Shown: positions 1-9,002, counted from the first letter of the stretch. The stretch: 64,000 bases of DNA from DATJGR01 sp963735085 (GCA_963735085.1 CAVTJP010000010.1:124001-188000); one strand, 5' to 3'. The notes: generated by a model from the letters alone, not told the origin. Numbers and translations: made by a program.

Positions 1-1361
1 GGATGCTGTTTTCACAGGGCATTCTGACCTCGCGCGGCGGCGTGTCGTCTCACGCCGCGCTGGTCGCACGTCAGCTTGGCAAGGTATGTATCTGCGGCGC
101 AACGCAGATCGCGATCAACTATGAGAAGAAGACGCTGACCACCGATGGCGTAGTGCTCAGAGAAGGCGATTACATTTCGCTCGACGGCACGACCGGTGAA
201 ATCTACGCCGGCCCGATCGATAGCGCCGATTCCGAAGTGAAACGTGTGCTGAGCGGCAACCTGAAGCCCTCGCAGAGTTACGCGTATCAGTTGTTCGAAA
301 CCGTCATGGGTTGGGCGGACAAATACCGACGGCTGGCGGTGCGCACCAACGCCGACACGCCCGCGATGGCGCAACAGGCAGTTGCGTACGGTGCCGAAGG
401 CATCGGCTTGTGTCGCACCGAACACATGTTCTTCGAGGGAGATCGCATCGATCACATGCGGCGGATGATTCTCGCGGCCGACGAAGTGCAGCGCCGGGCT
501 GCATTGAAATCGCTGTTGCCGTTCCAAAGGAAGGACTTCGCCGGACTGTTCAAAGCGATGGATGGACGGCCGGTGACGATCCGCCTGCTCGATCCGCCGC
601 TGAATGAATTCCTGCCGCAGGACGATACGATCCGCCGCGCCCTGGCAACCAAGCTGGGCATGTCTACGGAGGTCATCGTCGAGCGCATACGCACGCTGCA
701 CGAAGAGAATCCGATGCTTGGTTGCCGAGGTTGCCGCCTGGGTATTCTGTATCCGGAGATTACCGAGATGCAGGCTCGAGCGATCTTCGAAGCGGCTGCG
801 CAGGTCATGTCCGCGAAGCAACCGGTCGTAGTGAAGCCGGAGATCATGATCCCGCTCGTCGGCTTCAGAGCCGAACTCGCGGATCAGGTCGCGATCGTGC
901 GCCGCGTTGCCGATGAGGTCAGCCAACGGACGGGCATCGAACTGCATTATCTGGTGGGCACGATGATCGAGGTGCCGCGCGCGGCGATCACCGCGGACGA
1001 ACTTGCCGAAGTGGCGGAGTTTTTCAGCTTCGGTACCAATGACCTCACGCAGATGACGTTGGGATTGAGCCGCGACGACATGGGATCGTTCTTCGAGACA
1101 TATCGGCAGAAGGAAATCTTCCAGCACAACCCGTTCGCAAGCATCGACGAACAGGGTGTTGGCCGGCTGATCACCGAAGGGGTCGAACGTGGCCGTTCGA
1201 CCCGGAAAAAGATCAAGCTGGGTATCTGCGGCGAACACGCAGGCGATCCGGCGTCGATCGCGTTCTGTCATCGCGCCGGGCTTGAGTACGTCAGTTGTTC
1301 GCCGCCGCGCGTGCCGATTGCGCGGCTGGCAGCGGCGCAGGCGGCGCTGCGCGACGAATAG
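1..1361 (+). CDS. ppdK: Pyruvate, phosphate dikinase, C-terminal half (5' end outside window)
   Basis: Interconverts pyruvate + ATP + Pi with phosphoenolpyruvate + AMP + PPi in the cytoplasm. The visible part opens in the swivelling phosphohistidine domain: the motif TSRGGVSSHAALVARQLGK contains the catalytic His. The PEP/pyruvate-binding TIM barrel follows, with RTEHMFF, GCRGCRLG, GTMIEVPRAA and FSFGTNDLTQM, and the active-site Cys lies in LGICGEHAGDP near the C-terminus. The reading frame is open at base 1, so the nucleotide-binding domain and the true start lie upstream. The lactate dehydrogenase gene follows after 15 bases in the same direction, suggesting an operon that turns lactate into PEP. 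Identity is firm; physiological direction is inferred. Confidence 0.95.
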   Translation, partial: MLFSQGILTSRGGVSSHAALVARQLGKVCICGATQIAINYEKKTLTTDGVVLREGDYISLDGTTGEIYAGPIDSADSEVKRVLSGNLKPSQSYAYQLFETVMGWADKYRRLAVRTNADTPAMAQQAVAYGAEGIGLCRTEHMFFEGDRIDHMRRMILAADEVQRRAALKSLLPFQRKDFAGLFKAMDGRPVTIRLLDPPLNEFLPQDDTIRRALATKLGMSTEVIVERIRTLHEENPMLGCRGCRLGILYPEITEMQARAIFEAAAQVMSAKQPVVVKPEIMIPLVGFRAELADQVAIVRRVADEVSQRTGIELHYLVGTMIEVPRAAITADELAEVAEFFSFGTNDLTQMTLGLSRDDMGSFFETYRQKEIFQHNPFASIDEQGVGRLITEGVERGRSTRKKIKLGICGEHAGDPASIAFCHRAGLEYVSCSPPRVPIARLAAAQAALRDE

Positions 1362-1376
1362 AACACAGGCGCGACG

Positions 1377-2519
1377 ATGCCAGTAATCACCTGCATCGAA
1401 GACCTGCGCGTTCTTGCGCAGCGGCGTGTACCGCGCATGTTTTACGACTATGCAGACTCGGGGTCGTGGACCGAATCGACCTATCGCGAAAACACATCAG
1501 ACTTCGGCGCGATCAAACTGCGTCAGCGCGTCGCAGTGGACATCGATTCGCGCACCATCGCGTCGACGATGATTGGCGAGACCGTATCGATGCCGGTCGC
1601 GCTGGCGCCGGTGGGTCTGACCGGCATGCAGCATGCGGACGGCGAAATTCTGGCGGCACGGGCGGCGGAGCGATTCGGTGTGCCGTTCGTCCTCTCAACA
1701 ATGAGCATCTGCTCGATCGAAGACGTCGCCGAGAACGTTTCGCGACCGTTCTGGTTTCAGCTCTACGTGATGCGTGATCGCGAATTCATCGGCGCGCTGA
1801 TCGATCGCGCGAAGGCAGCGGGATGCTCGGCACTGGTACTGACCCTCGATCTGCAGATCCTCGGGCAGCGCCACAAGGATTTGAAGAACGGCCTGTCGGC
1901 GCCGCCGAAACCGACACTATCGAACGTCGCCAACATGGCGACTAAGCCGCGTTGGGCGTGGGGAATGCTACGGACTCGCCGTCGCTCGTTTCGAAACATT
2001 GTCGGCCATGCGCCCGGTGTCGGCGACATGGGTTCGTTGTCGACGTGGACCGCGCAGCAGTTCGATCCGACGCTGAGTTGGGACGACGTCAAATGGATCA
2101 AGGATCGCTGGGGCGGCAAGCTGGTGCTGAAGGGCATCATGGACCCGATTGATGCGTCGATTGCGGCACGCAGTGGCGCCGATGCGCTGATCGTGTCGAA
2201 CCACGGCGGCCGCCAACTCGACGGCGCGCCGTCGAGCATCAAGGCACTGCCGGCGATCGTGAACGCGGTCGGCCGCGACATCGAGATCTGGCTCGACGGC
2301 GGCATTCGGTCCGGCCAGGACGTGATCCGCGCGCTGGCGCTTGGCGCGCATGGCACCTTGATCGGCCGAGCGTACGTCTACGGTCTCGGCGCAATGGGCG
2401 AGGCGGGCGTCACCAAAGCGCTGCAGATCATTGCAAACGAACTCGATCTGACAATGGCGTTCTGCGGGCTGCGGGATATCAATGCGGTGGATGCGTCGAT
2501 TTTGTGGCCAGGACCGTAG
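1377..2519 (+). CDS. lldD: FMN-dependent L-lactate dehydrogenase / alpha-hydroxy-acid oxidase family
   Basis: 380 residues, the usual size of this family. It should oxidise L-lactate or a related 2-hydroxy acid to the 2-oxo acid, passing electrons to quinone or another acceptor through FMN. The N-terminal RVPRMFYDYADSGSWTE and the substrate/FMN segment VSNHGGRQLDGAPSS, which holds the catalytic His, are diagnostic. LVLKGIMDP carries the FMN-contacting Lys, and WLDGGIRSGQDV and HGTLIGRAYVYG form the phosphate-binding end of the barrel. The ATG lies 15 bases after ppdK, so the two genes are probably co-transcribed. Substrate choice among lactate, glycolate, mandelate and similar acids cannot be settled from sequence alone. 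Confidence 0.9.
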   Translation: MPVITCIEDLRVLAQRRVPRMFYDYADSGSWTESTYRENTSDFGAIKLRQRVAVDIDSRTIASTMIGETVSMPVALAPVGLTGMQHADGEILAARAAERFGVPFVLSTMSICSIEDVAENVSRPFWFQLYVMRDREFIGALIDRAKAAGCSALVLTLDLQILGQRHKDLKNGLSAPPKPTLSNVANMATKPRWAWGMLRTRRRSFRNIVGHAPGVGDMGSLSTWTAQQFDPTLSWDDVKWIKDRWGGKLVLKGIMDPIDASIAARSGADALIVSNHGGRQLDGAPSSIKALPAIVNAVGRDIEIWLDGGIRSGQDVIRALALGAHGTLIGRAYVYGLGAMGEAGVTKALQIIANELDLTMAFCGLRDINAVDASILWPGP

Positions 2520-2537
2520 CAGGGCTTCGAGGTCGTC

Positions 2538-2651
2538 GTGATGGGCGCGGATTTGCTATGCCACGGACACGCGGTAAGTCCCGTCCCTGGAGCTCGTCAG
2601 CGCCATCCCTGGCGCCGACGGTCCGTCGCATAGCAAATCCGCGCCCATCAC
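2538..2651 (+). repeat. Large hairpin repeat, copy 1 (type A, solitary)
   Basis: A 114-bp palindromic element between two convergent genes. Arms 2538-2561 and 2628-2651 pair perfectly, and after one C-C mismatch the stem continues with 2563-2568 against 2621-2626. The inner part carries the family core: GTAAGTCCC, CCTGGAGCTCGTC, the small hairpin GCGCCATCCCTGGCGC (TCCC loop) and GGTCC. The right flank holds CTCGAGCGTCGCGC, also seen next to copies 3 and 5. Other copies are at 41109, 41355, 54074 and 54253. It could act as a bidirectional terminator here, but copies 4 and 5 lie between divergent genes, so that is not a general role. Confidence 0.9.
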
Positions 2652-2707
2652 AACTCGAGCGTCGCGCTCCGTTTGGAGGCAACACCGTCTCGCACAGCTA
2701 ACGGTGG

Positions 2708-3547
2708 TTACGCAGGTCGCCGCAACACCACGATGTCCTGATGGCCGCCGAGCCCGCGGGGGATGCTTCCTACGACGTCGAAGTACTCCGAAAAGCGTGC
2801 CTCGACATAGGATTGCCGATGAAACGCATTGCGATACCAGTCTGGAAACAGGCGCCTTGTAGCAGTGGTGCGGACAAAGACAAAGCCCGTTCGGTCGAAC
2901 GCTTCCTGGTCGTGTTCCGACATCTGGTTCCACGATTGCGGCCCGTGAAGCGTGATCACGCAGGTACCACCGGGTTTGATGACGCGACGCAGTTCGGCGA
3001 GCCAGCGAAACTGATAGTCCTCATCGAGGTGCGTGAACACAGAGACCGCGATTGCAAGGTCGAATGCCGCGTCCGGATACGATAGCGGTGGCAACGCTTC
3101 GTTTGTGGCAAAGCGGGCGAACGGTAGATTCGCGCGGCACCAACCGATTGCATTTGCATCGATATCGGTACCACTGATCGAAGCTGTTGGCGCGAGATCG
3201 TGTAACCACACCAAGGTGCCCCCGCAACCACAGCCAAAGTCCAGAATTGCCCGATGCGATCCGAGATCGATACCGAAGCGCACCAGTGCCGCATTGATGT
3301 CGTCGGCGCTGCTCCGCCCGATGCGTGCAAACGCATCGCCGCTGGGTGAACCGCGAACCTTGAAGCGCATCAGGGCCGGTGGCAATACCCTGCCTTCGTA
3401 GGTGCGGCGAAGCAGATGGTCGGCCGCCGCAACGCTCCAGCACTCGATCGGTGCAACGACGCGGTGATAAACGGTGCGCGCGAACGGGTATAGCGATGGC
3501 GGTGTGCGCCGCTTGAGTGCGCTGACGATTGCGGCAGAGCTGATCAT
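2708..3547 (-). CDS. Class I SAM-dependent methyltransferase
   Basis: 279 residues with a Rossmann-type methyltransferase core. Motif I is ILDFGCGCGGTLVWL, followed by the acidic ISGTDIDANAIGW, then AFDLAIAVSVFTHL and the post-motif ELRRVIKPGGTCVITLHG, a typical class I arrangement. The first 80 residues are basic and hydrophobic with no recognised domain, and the C-terminal 60 are variable. The start overlaps the stop of the upstream acetyltransferase by four bases (ATGA), so translation is probably coupled. The substrate is unknown; small-molecule or lipid methylation is as likely as any. Confidence 0.85.
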   Translation of the reverse strand: MISSAAIVSALKRRTPPSLYPFARTVYHRVVAPIECWSVAAADHLLRRTYEGRVLPPALMRFKVRGSPSGDAFARIGRSSADDINAALVRFGIDLGSHRAILDFGCGCGGTLVWLHDLAPTASISGTDIDANAIGWCRANLPFARFATNEALPPLSYPDAAFDLAIAVSVFTHLDEDYQFRWLAELRRVIKPGGTCVITLHGPQSWNQMSEHDQEAFDRTGFVFVRTTATRRLFPDWYRNAFHRQSYVEARFSEYFDVVGSIPRGLGGHQDIVVLRRPA

Positions 3548-4089
3548 CGAATGGCGGTGTTCGACGGCGGTGTCGTGGGCCGAAGCGATTTCGTCAAATA
3601 CAGCGCGAGGCGATCATCGAAGATCACCTGCTCGCCTTGCTGAACGTATCGGTTGTCGTACGCAACGCCGCGTCCGTCCGGTACGTAGCCGCGCAAGACA
3701 TACATCCGCTGGGCGGCGTTGTAGCCGGGATGCAGACCAACGGCGATGCCGACTGCCGGCGCGCGCGCCGTAGCGAGGTGCTCGACCATATCGACGAGCC
3801 GGCTGGCGATGCCGCGACGCCGGTATGGCGGCAAAACGTTCAGGTCGACGATCTCGGGAATGCCCAGTTCGCGGAAGTGGGCATATTCAGGCTTCCAGAC
3901 GAGCGTGGTATAGCCGACGAATCGCCCGTCGATCGTCGCGACCAGAACGATTCGCCGACCGGTTGCTTGCTCGGCGCCATAAAGTAGGAACTGTGACGCC
4001 GGCTTGTGCGAATCGATGTCGGTAAATGCCGCCGAAATCGTGTTCGCATCGGGGTGCTGCAGGCTCCGAATGCGCGCCTCATTGGGCAT
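3544..4089 (-). CDS. GNAT family N-acetyltransferase
   Basis: About 181 residues. The acetyl-CoA pyrophosphate-binding motif reads LPPYRRRGIASRLV, preceded by the beta-strand VDLNV, the usual GNAT motif A. The N-terminus (RIRSLQHPDANTISAAF, then KPASQF) resembles GNAT proteins with a broad range of small-molecule substrates. An upstream in-frame ATG at 4113 would add eight residues but would overlap the preceding gene by 35 bases; the ATG at 4089 leaves an 11-base overlap and sits just before the conserved fold. It ends in a four-base overlap with the methyltransferase. The acceptor substrate is not predictable. Confidence 0.85.
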   Translation of the reverse strand: MPNEARIRSLQHPDANTISAAFTDIDSHKPASQFLLYGAEQATGRRIVLVATIDGRFVGYTTLVWKPEYAHFRELGIPEIVDLNVLPPYRRRGIASRLVDMVEHLATARAPAVGIAVGLHPGYNAAQRMYVLRGYVPDGRGVAYDNRYVQQGEQVIFDDRLALYLTKSLRPTTPPSNTAIR

Positions 4090-4513
4090 GTTGGCGCGCT
4101 TTGCGATTCGCATGGTACGTTAGCGCGAGTGCGATGCAATGGCACAGCACATCGACCGGGACACCCGCTCGGCGCGCGAGCACGATGCTGCGCTTGCCAT
4201 CGTAGCGAAGTTCCGTTGGGTACAACTCGCGAAATGTTGCCACGAGGTTGGTCTGGCAGTGAAAATACATGCGATAGTGCGCGCCATCGGACGGCTTCCA
4301 ATGTATGCGGATGATACTGCCGCTTTTCGATTGCGTGGTCAGATAGCTGGGTTCGCCCCAGCGCAGCACTTCTTCGAGCGGGCCGACGCCGACGGTTGCG
4401 GCCGCGGTATCGAAGATCAGTTGCCGTAGCTGTATCAGGCGCTTGTGGACGTCAACCGGGTAGCTCGCGAATACAGCGGCAACGTCCGCATTGTCGAATG
4501 GCCGATTTTTCAT
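4079..4513 (-). CDS. DUF1801 domain protein (YdhG-like)
   Basis: 144 residues. The pattern VHKRLIQLRQLIFD, VGPLEEVLRWGEPSYLT, SIIRIHWKP and the basic Tyr-Arg-Met-Tyr-Phe-His stretch match the small DUF1801 family, which has an iron-chaperone/YdhG-type fold and no settled biochemical role. A second ATG at 4537 would add eight residues; I prefer 4513 because MKNRPFDN leads directly into the domain. It is the first gene of a tight minus-strand trio with the acetyltransferase and methyltransferase and is divergent from the cytochrome gene at 4595. Confidence 0.75.
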   Translation of the reverse strand: MKNRPFDNADVAAVFASYPVDVHKRLIQLRQLIFDTAAATVGVGPLEEVLRWGEPSYLTTQSKSGSIIRIHWKPSDGAHYRMYFHCQTNLVATFRELYPTELRYDGKRSIVLARRAGVPVDVLCHCIALALTYHANRKARQHAQ

Positions 4514-4594
4514 CGTGCCGACATACCTCGATGTCATTGAACTTGGGATTATGCATTCGATTCCACTACAGCCAAACGAAAGAACGCCACTTCG

Positions 4595-6955
4595 ATGAAG
4601 ACTGGACAACGCGCCATCGTCGCTGCATGCGCCATCGCGGTCGTCGCTGTGGGTATCGGCACGTGGCTGTTCATCGGCCATGCCCCGGGCCACACCACCC
4701 AGACGCCCAGCACGGTAGCGCAGCGTTCGCCGAAGACATCGCCGGCGCACTTTGTTGGTGAACAGCAGTGCGCCGGCTGCCATCAATCGGAGGTTGTGGC
4801 CTGGCACGGCTCTGATCATCAGTTGGCGATGCAGGTGGCGAACGAGAAATCGGTGCTCGGCAATTTCGACGACGCGACGTTCACCTATGCGGGAACCACA
4901 TCGACGTTTTCGCGGCGCGACGGCAAGTTCATCGTCAATACGGATGGCCCCGATGGCACGTTACGCGACTACACCATCAGCTATACATTCGGTGTGCGGC
5001 CGCTGCAGCAGTACCTGATCGATTTTCCCGGTGGCCGCAAGCAGGCGTTGAGCATCGCCTGGGATACGCGTACCACAGCACAGGGTGGCCAGCGCTGGTT
5101 CCACCTGTATCCCAACGACAACGTCAAGGCGGGCGACTGGCTGCACTGGACCAACTACAGCCAGACGTGGAATTACATGTGCGCTGAGTGTCATTCCACT
5201 GATCTGAAGAAGAATTTCGATTTCGCGTCCAACACGTACAAGACCACGTGGACGGAAATCGACGTCTCCTGTGAGGCATGTCATGGCCCGGGCTCCAACC
5301 ACGTGGCGTGGGCGCACAAAATGGGCGACTGGTATGCCTTGGACGCGACCAAGGGTTTAGCGATAGCGCTCGATGAGCGCCACAACGTCGTATGGAATCC
5401 GGTGCCGGCTACCGGCAACGCGAAGCGTAGCGTTCCACGCAAAACGACGCGTGAAATCGACACGTGCGCGCGCTGCCACGCGCGCTCCAGTCGGCTCACC
5501 GATGACTACATTTACGGCAAGCCGCTGCTCGATTCACATCGCCCGGTGCGGCTGGACGAGCCACTGTACTGGACGGACGGGCAGATGCGCGCTGAGGTTT
5601 ACAACTGGGGGTCGTTCCTGCAGAGCAACATGTACTCGAAGGGGGTGACGTGTTCCGATTGCCACGATCCGCATTCGTTGCAACTGCGTGCGCCGGGCAA
5701 CGCCGTCTGCGCGCAGTGCCATCAGCCCGCAAAATACGATGCGCGAACACATACGCATCACCCGAAGGGGACGCCGGCGGCGGCGTGCGCGGGATGTCAT
5801 ATGCCGACCACGACGTACATGGTGGTCGATCCGCGCCATGATCATTCGATACGCATCCCTCGACCGGATATTTCAGTGACGTTGGGTACGCCAAACGCGT
5901 GCAACGCGTGCCACACCGACAAAACCGCACAGTGGGCGGCAGACACGATTACCACTTGGACGAAAAGGCCCCCGACCAGCTTCCAGACGTTTGCGGCGGC
6001 GTTTCATGCTGGAACGATCGGTGCGCCAGGCGCACGCGATGCACTGCGTTCGATCATCGATGATCCCAACCAGCCTGCACTGGTGCGCGCGAGTGCAATC
6101 GACCGTATGGCACCGCTGTTGACATCGGAGATGCTCGATTCGGTCACGAAGTCGCTGCGCGATCCCGATCCAAACGTGGTGCTCGCCGCTGTTGAAGCGT
6201 TGGCGAACACCGATCCGCAGACACGCCAGAGCTTGCTACCTTCATTGCTGCGTGCGCCGGTGCTTGCAGTGCGCATTGAAGCCGCGCACGCGCTTGCGGG
6301 ACCAGCGGAGAAACTGCTGAGCGCCACCGACCAAACCGATTTCGATCGGGCGCTCGCCGAGTACGTTGCAGTGCAGCGGTACAATGCGGACCGTCCCGAG
6401 GGCCACATGAATCTTGGCAACCTCTATGCAGTGCGGGGCGATCCGGACGCGGCAATCGCGCAGTTCAAACAGGCACTCGCCATCGACCCGCTGTTTGTCG
6501 GCGGCTACGCAAACCTGGCTGATGTGTACCGGAGCCTCGGCGGCGAATCGCAAGCCGAAAAAGTGCTTCGCGACGGGCTGCAGAAAGACCCGCGCGCCGC
6601 GGCATTGCACTATGCGTTGGGTCTTACGCTGGCACGGCAACACCGCAGCGATGAAATGCTTGCGGAACTGCGCAAAGCGGTATTGCTGGCACCCGCGGAT
6701 GCGCGCTTCGCGTATGTGTATGCGGTGGCGCTGCACGATGCAGGGCATCCGCAGGACGCTTTGGGGGTACTGAAAACCGCTTTGAAGCCGAATCCATACG
6801 ACCGCGACGTGTTATTGGCACTCACCTATTTTTCCGCAGAGGCGGGCCGCGTTGATGCGGCCCGCGGCTATGCCGACGAACTGCACGATCTCGACCCGCA
6901 CAATGCCGAGTTCGCGCGGCTGGCCGACCAGTTCAAACGTGCCGAGCAACCCTAG
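4595..6955 (+). CDS. Octahaem c-type cytochrome fused to HEAT and TPR repeats
   Basis: 786 residues in three parts. An N-terminal signal anchor (about residues 7-28) precedes eight CXXCH haem-c motifs, CAGCH, CAECH, CEACH, CARCH, CSDCH, CAQCH, CAGCH and CNACH, between about residues 59 and 440. A helical HEAT-like block follows (about 475-590, including RDPDPNVVLAAVEALANT), then at least four tetratricopeptide repeats to the C-terminus (GHMNLGNLYAVRGDPDAAI and following). The protein should be exported and matured in the periplasm, anchored by the uncleaved or cleaved N-terminus. Related multihaem/TPR proteins are known but mostly unassigned. It has no NrfA-type CXXCK motif, so ammonia-forming nitrite reductase is unlikely. 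The redox partner and substrate are unknown. Confidence 0.9.
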   Translation: MKTGQRAIVAACAIAVVAVGIGTWLFIGHAPGHTTQTPSTVAQRSPKTSPAHFVGEQQCAGCHQSEVVAWHGSDHQLAMQVANEKSVLGNFDDATFTYAGTTSTFSRRDGKFIVNTDGPDGTLRDYTISYTFGVRPLQQYLIDFPGGRKQALSIAWDTRTTAQGGQRWFHLYPNDNVKAGDWLHWTNYSQTWNYMCAECHSTDLKKNFDFASNTYKTTWTEIDVSCEACHGPGSNHVAWAHKMGDWYALDATKGLAIALDERHNVVWNPVPATGNAKRSVPRKTTREIDTCARCHARSSRLTDDYIYGKPLLDSHRPVRLDEPLYWTDGQMRAEVYNWGSFLQSNMYSKGVTCSDCHDPHSLQLRAPGNAVCAQCHQPAKYDARTHTHHPKGTPAAACAGCHMPTTTYMVVDPRHDHSIRIPRPDISVTLGTPNACNACHTDKTAQWAADTITTWTKRPPTSFQTFAAAFHAGTIGAPGARDALRSIIDDPNQPALVRASAIDRMAPLLTSEMLDSVTKSLRDPDPNVVLAAVEALANTDPQTRQSLLPSLLRAPVLAVRIEAAHALAGPAEKLLSATDQTDFDRALAEYVAVQRYNADRPEGHMNLGNLYAVRGDPDAAIAQFKQALAIDPLFVGGYANLADVYRSLGGESQAEKVLRDGLQKDPRAAALHYALGLTLARQHRSDEMLAELRKAVLLAPADARFAYVYAVALHDAGHPQDALGVLKTALKPNPYDRDVLLALTYFSAEAGRVDAARGYADELHDLDPHNAEFARLADQFKRAEQP

Positions 6956-7094
6956 CGGCGCGGCTGCTTCGATCAATACTTTCGAGGCACCCCAAGCAAA
7001 CTCGGCACCTCGGTGCAAGCCGGCCCGGCACGTTTCGAGCGTTCCTTTTTACAACAGAATCCCTTAGCGTGCCCGTTCGCGAAAGGGGTGAAGT

Positions 7095-7862
7095 TTGGAT
7101 CTCGTTACAGCCGCTTCCGGCCTGCTGGTTGGATTGCTGGTCGGCGCCACCGGCGTCGGCGGCGGTTCGCTGATGACGCCGTTGCTGGTACTCGTGATCG
7201 GCGTCGCGCCTGCGACCGCGGTCGGCACCGATCTACTGTACGCGTCGTTGACGAAAATCGGCGGTGCGTGGGCACATGGGCGCCGCAACAACGTCAACTG
7301 GCGCATTTGCGCATTGCTGGCGGCGGGGAGTCTACCGGCGGCGCTCGCGATGCTGCTGGTACAGAGTCAATTGCAGATCGACTCGAACCAGTACGCCAGC
7401 ATATTGAGGCAGTGTCTCGGCGTTGTATTGGTGCTCAGCGCGATCGCGTTGCTGTTCCGCAATCGTCTTCAGGCATTCGCAATGCGTCGCTCGCCCGACG
7501 CAGCGCCTGTTTCACCGATCGCAACGGTGATCACCGGCGCGGTCGTTGGCGCGTTGGTGACGCTGACATCGGTTGGTGCGGGCGCGCTCGGGGTGGCCGC
7601 GCTGTTGGTTCTGTACCCGTCGATCTCGACAGCGAGGATTGTCGGCACCGACATCGCGCATGCGGTACCGCTGACGATGCTGGCCGGTCTCGGGCATGCA
7701 TCGCTGGGTCACGTCGACATACTGTTGCTCGGCAATCTGCTGCTCGGTTCATTGCCCGGTGTCTATATCGGCAGCCGGTTGAGCCGTTTGCTGCCGGAGC
7801 GCATTCTGCGCTGGACGCTCGCGGCGGTGCTGACGCTCGTCGCGGCGCGACTCTTGATGTAG
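7095..7862 (+). CDS. TSUP/TauE family permease (sulfite exporter-like)
   Basis: 255 residues, almost entirely hydrophobic, with about seven to eight transmembrane helices. The internal duplication typical of the family is visible: GLLVGATGVGGGSLMTPLL near the N-terminus and GALVTLTSVGAGALGVAALL in the second half. Family members move sulfite, sulfonates or other small organic anions. It starts with TTG at 7095, preceded by a good ribosome-binding site (GAAAGGGG); no better start is in frame. It lies 17 bases upstream of the hydrolase gene, so the two may be co-transcribed. The substrate is not predictable. Confidence 0.85.
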   Translation: MDLVTAASGLLVGLLVGATGVGGGSLMTPLLVLVIGVAPATAVGTDLLYASLTKIGGAWAHGRRNNVNWRICALLAAGSLPAALAMLLVQSQLQIDSNQYASILRQCLGVVLVLSAIALLFRNRLQAFAMRRSPDAAPVSPIATVITGAVVGALVTLTSVGAGALGVAALLVLYPSISTARIVGTDIAHAVPLTMLAGLGHASLGHVDILLLGNLLLGSLPGVYIGSRLSRLLPERILRWTLAAVLTLVAARLLM

Positions 7863-7879
7863 CCGAGGACAAGCCGCCC

Positions 7880-8950
7880 ATGGATCAACCTGAAGCATCT
7901 CCGCGCGCCCTCGTGCTGCGTACGCCCGAAGCTAGATTCGACGCCATACGCGACTTTCCATGGCAACCGCGCTATGTGATGGTCGAGCCGGATCTGCGCA
8001 TGGCGTACTACGACGCCGGTCCCCCCGACGCAACGGAAACGCTGCTTTTGCTGCACGGCGAACCGATGTGGGGTTATCTGTATCGCAAGATGATTCCGCC
8101 GTTCGTTGCGGCCGGATATCGCGTGATCGTCCCGGATCTGATCGGTTTCGGGCGCTCGGACAAACCGATGGCTCAGACCGCGTATACCTACAGTGCCCAT
8201 GTGGGCTGGGTAGCGCGATTGGTACAACACCTCGACCTGAACCACGTGACGTTCTTCGGCCAGGATTGGGGTGGCTTGATCGGCGCGCGCGTGATGGCGG
8301 AGAACGAGAGCCGCTTTGCCCGTGCGGTATTCTCGAACACTGGCCTGCCCGGCAGCAATGCGCCGAACGTGCCGGGGCTGGCTGCCCAACAGCGCCTTGC
8401 GCCGGAGGCACTGCAGGCAACGTTCGGCATGGACTGGCGCGCCACCGTCGCGCAAGACGACAGCATCGACGCAGACAAGGTGCATGCGCTGGTTGTGCCC
8501 GGCCCCGCGTTCTACTTTCTCGCGTGGCGCGTGTACAGCCAGGAAGTGGCAGAGTTGTGGCCGTCGAAGATCGCGCCGGGTTGGTGTTTGAAGCCGCTGT
8601 CGGCTGCCGCGCGGGCCGCCTATGACGCGCCGTTCCCCAATCAGTCCTATGTCGCCGGTGCACGGCGTTTCCCAATGCTGGTGCCGATCACGGCGGATGA
8701 TCCGGAACGGGCAAAGAACGATGCCGCTTGGGAGGCATTGGAGGCTTGGCACAAACCCGTGCTGACGGTGTGGGGCGATCACTGCCCGCACTCACGCATC
8801 GATATGGGACGATCGTTTCGCGAGCGAATTCCTGGGGCGCGGTTGCCCGGCATCGAGCACAAGGTCTATATGGCCAGCCACTTCGTTCAGGAGGACAAGG
8901 GTCAGGAAATCGCGACCGATATCGTAAGATTCATCAGGCGGTTGCCGTAA
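7880..8950 (+). CDS. Haloalkane dehalogenase-like alpha/beta hydrolase (HLD-I type)
   Basis: 356 residues. The fold and catalytic set match haloalkane dehalogenases, which cleave carbon-halogen bonds hydrolytically. The oxyanion segment is LLLHGEPMWGYLYRKM, the nucleophile elbow FFGQDWGGLIG (Asp129, followed by Trp130), the acid probably Asp300 in TVWGDHCP, and the base His334 in ASHFVQED. HGEPxW followed by YLYRKM and DLIGFGRSDKP are characteristic of the DhlA-like subfamily. It is longer than DhlA (310 residues), with extra sequence between nucleophile and acid. It could instead be an epoxide hydrolase or carboxylesterase, but the Trp after the nucleophile favours dehalogenase. The ATG at 7880 follows the permease stop by 17 bases. 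Confidence 0.8.
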   Translation: MDQPEASPRALVLRTPEARFDAIRDFPWQPRYVMVEPDLRMAYYDAGPPDATETLLLLHGEPMWGYLYRKMIPPFVAAGYRVIVPDLIGFGRSDKPMAQTAYTYSAHVGWVARLVQHLDLNHVTFFGQDWGGLIGARVMAENESRFARAVFSNTGLPGSNAPNVPGLAAQQRLAPEALQATFGMDWRATVAQDDSIDADKVHALVVPGPAFYFLAWRVYSQEVAELWPSKIAPGWCLKPLSAAARAAYDAPFPNQSYVAGARRFPMLVPITADDPERAKNDAAWEALEAWHKPVLTVWGDHCPHSRIDMGRSFRERIPGARLPGIEHKVYMASHFVQEDKGQEIATDIVRFIRRLP

Positions 8951-8954
8951 CGGC

Positions 8955-8991
8955 AAAACGCCAGGCGGTCTGTTCGGATCCGCCTGGCGTT
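8955..8991 (-). terminator. Rho-independent terminator of the first amtB gene
   Basis: A perfect 12-bp stem (8957-8968 with 8980-8991, AACGCCAGGCGG and its complement) and an 11-base loop. Read on the minus strand the stem is followed by TTTT, so it fits an intrinsic terminator for the minus-strand ammonium transporter, 12 bases after its stop codon. It may also slow plus-strand transcripts from the hydrolase gene. Confidence 0.8.
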
Positions 8992-9002
8992 GTCTGCAAA
9001 GA

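Noticed and set aside
12..1271. 419-residue minus-strand frame at the left end
   Set aside because: It is a shadow of ppdK, whose catalytic motifs are on the plus strand.
2538..2651. Simple intrinsic terminator as the whole explanation of hairpin copy 1
   Set aside because: It fits here between convergent genes, but the same element occurs between divergently transcribed lexA and hpt and its arms covary, which a plain terminator does not explain.
7013..7879. Long N-terminal extension of the dehalogenase-like protein
   Set aside because: The frame overlaps the TSUP permease gene in another phase; the hydrolase fold starts only after 7880.
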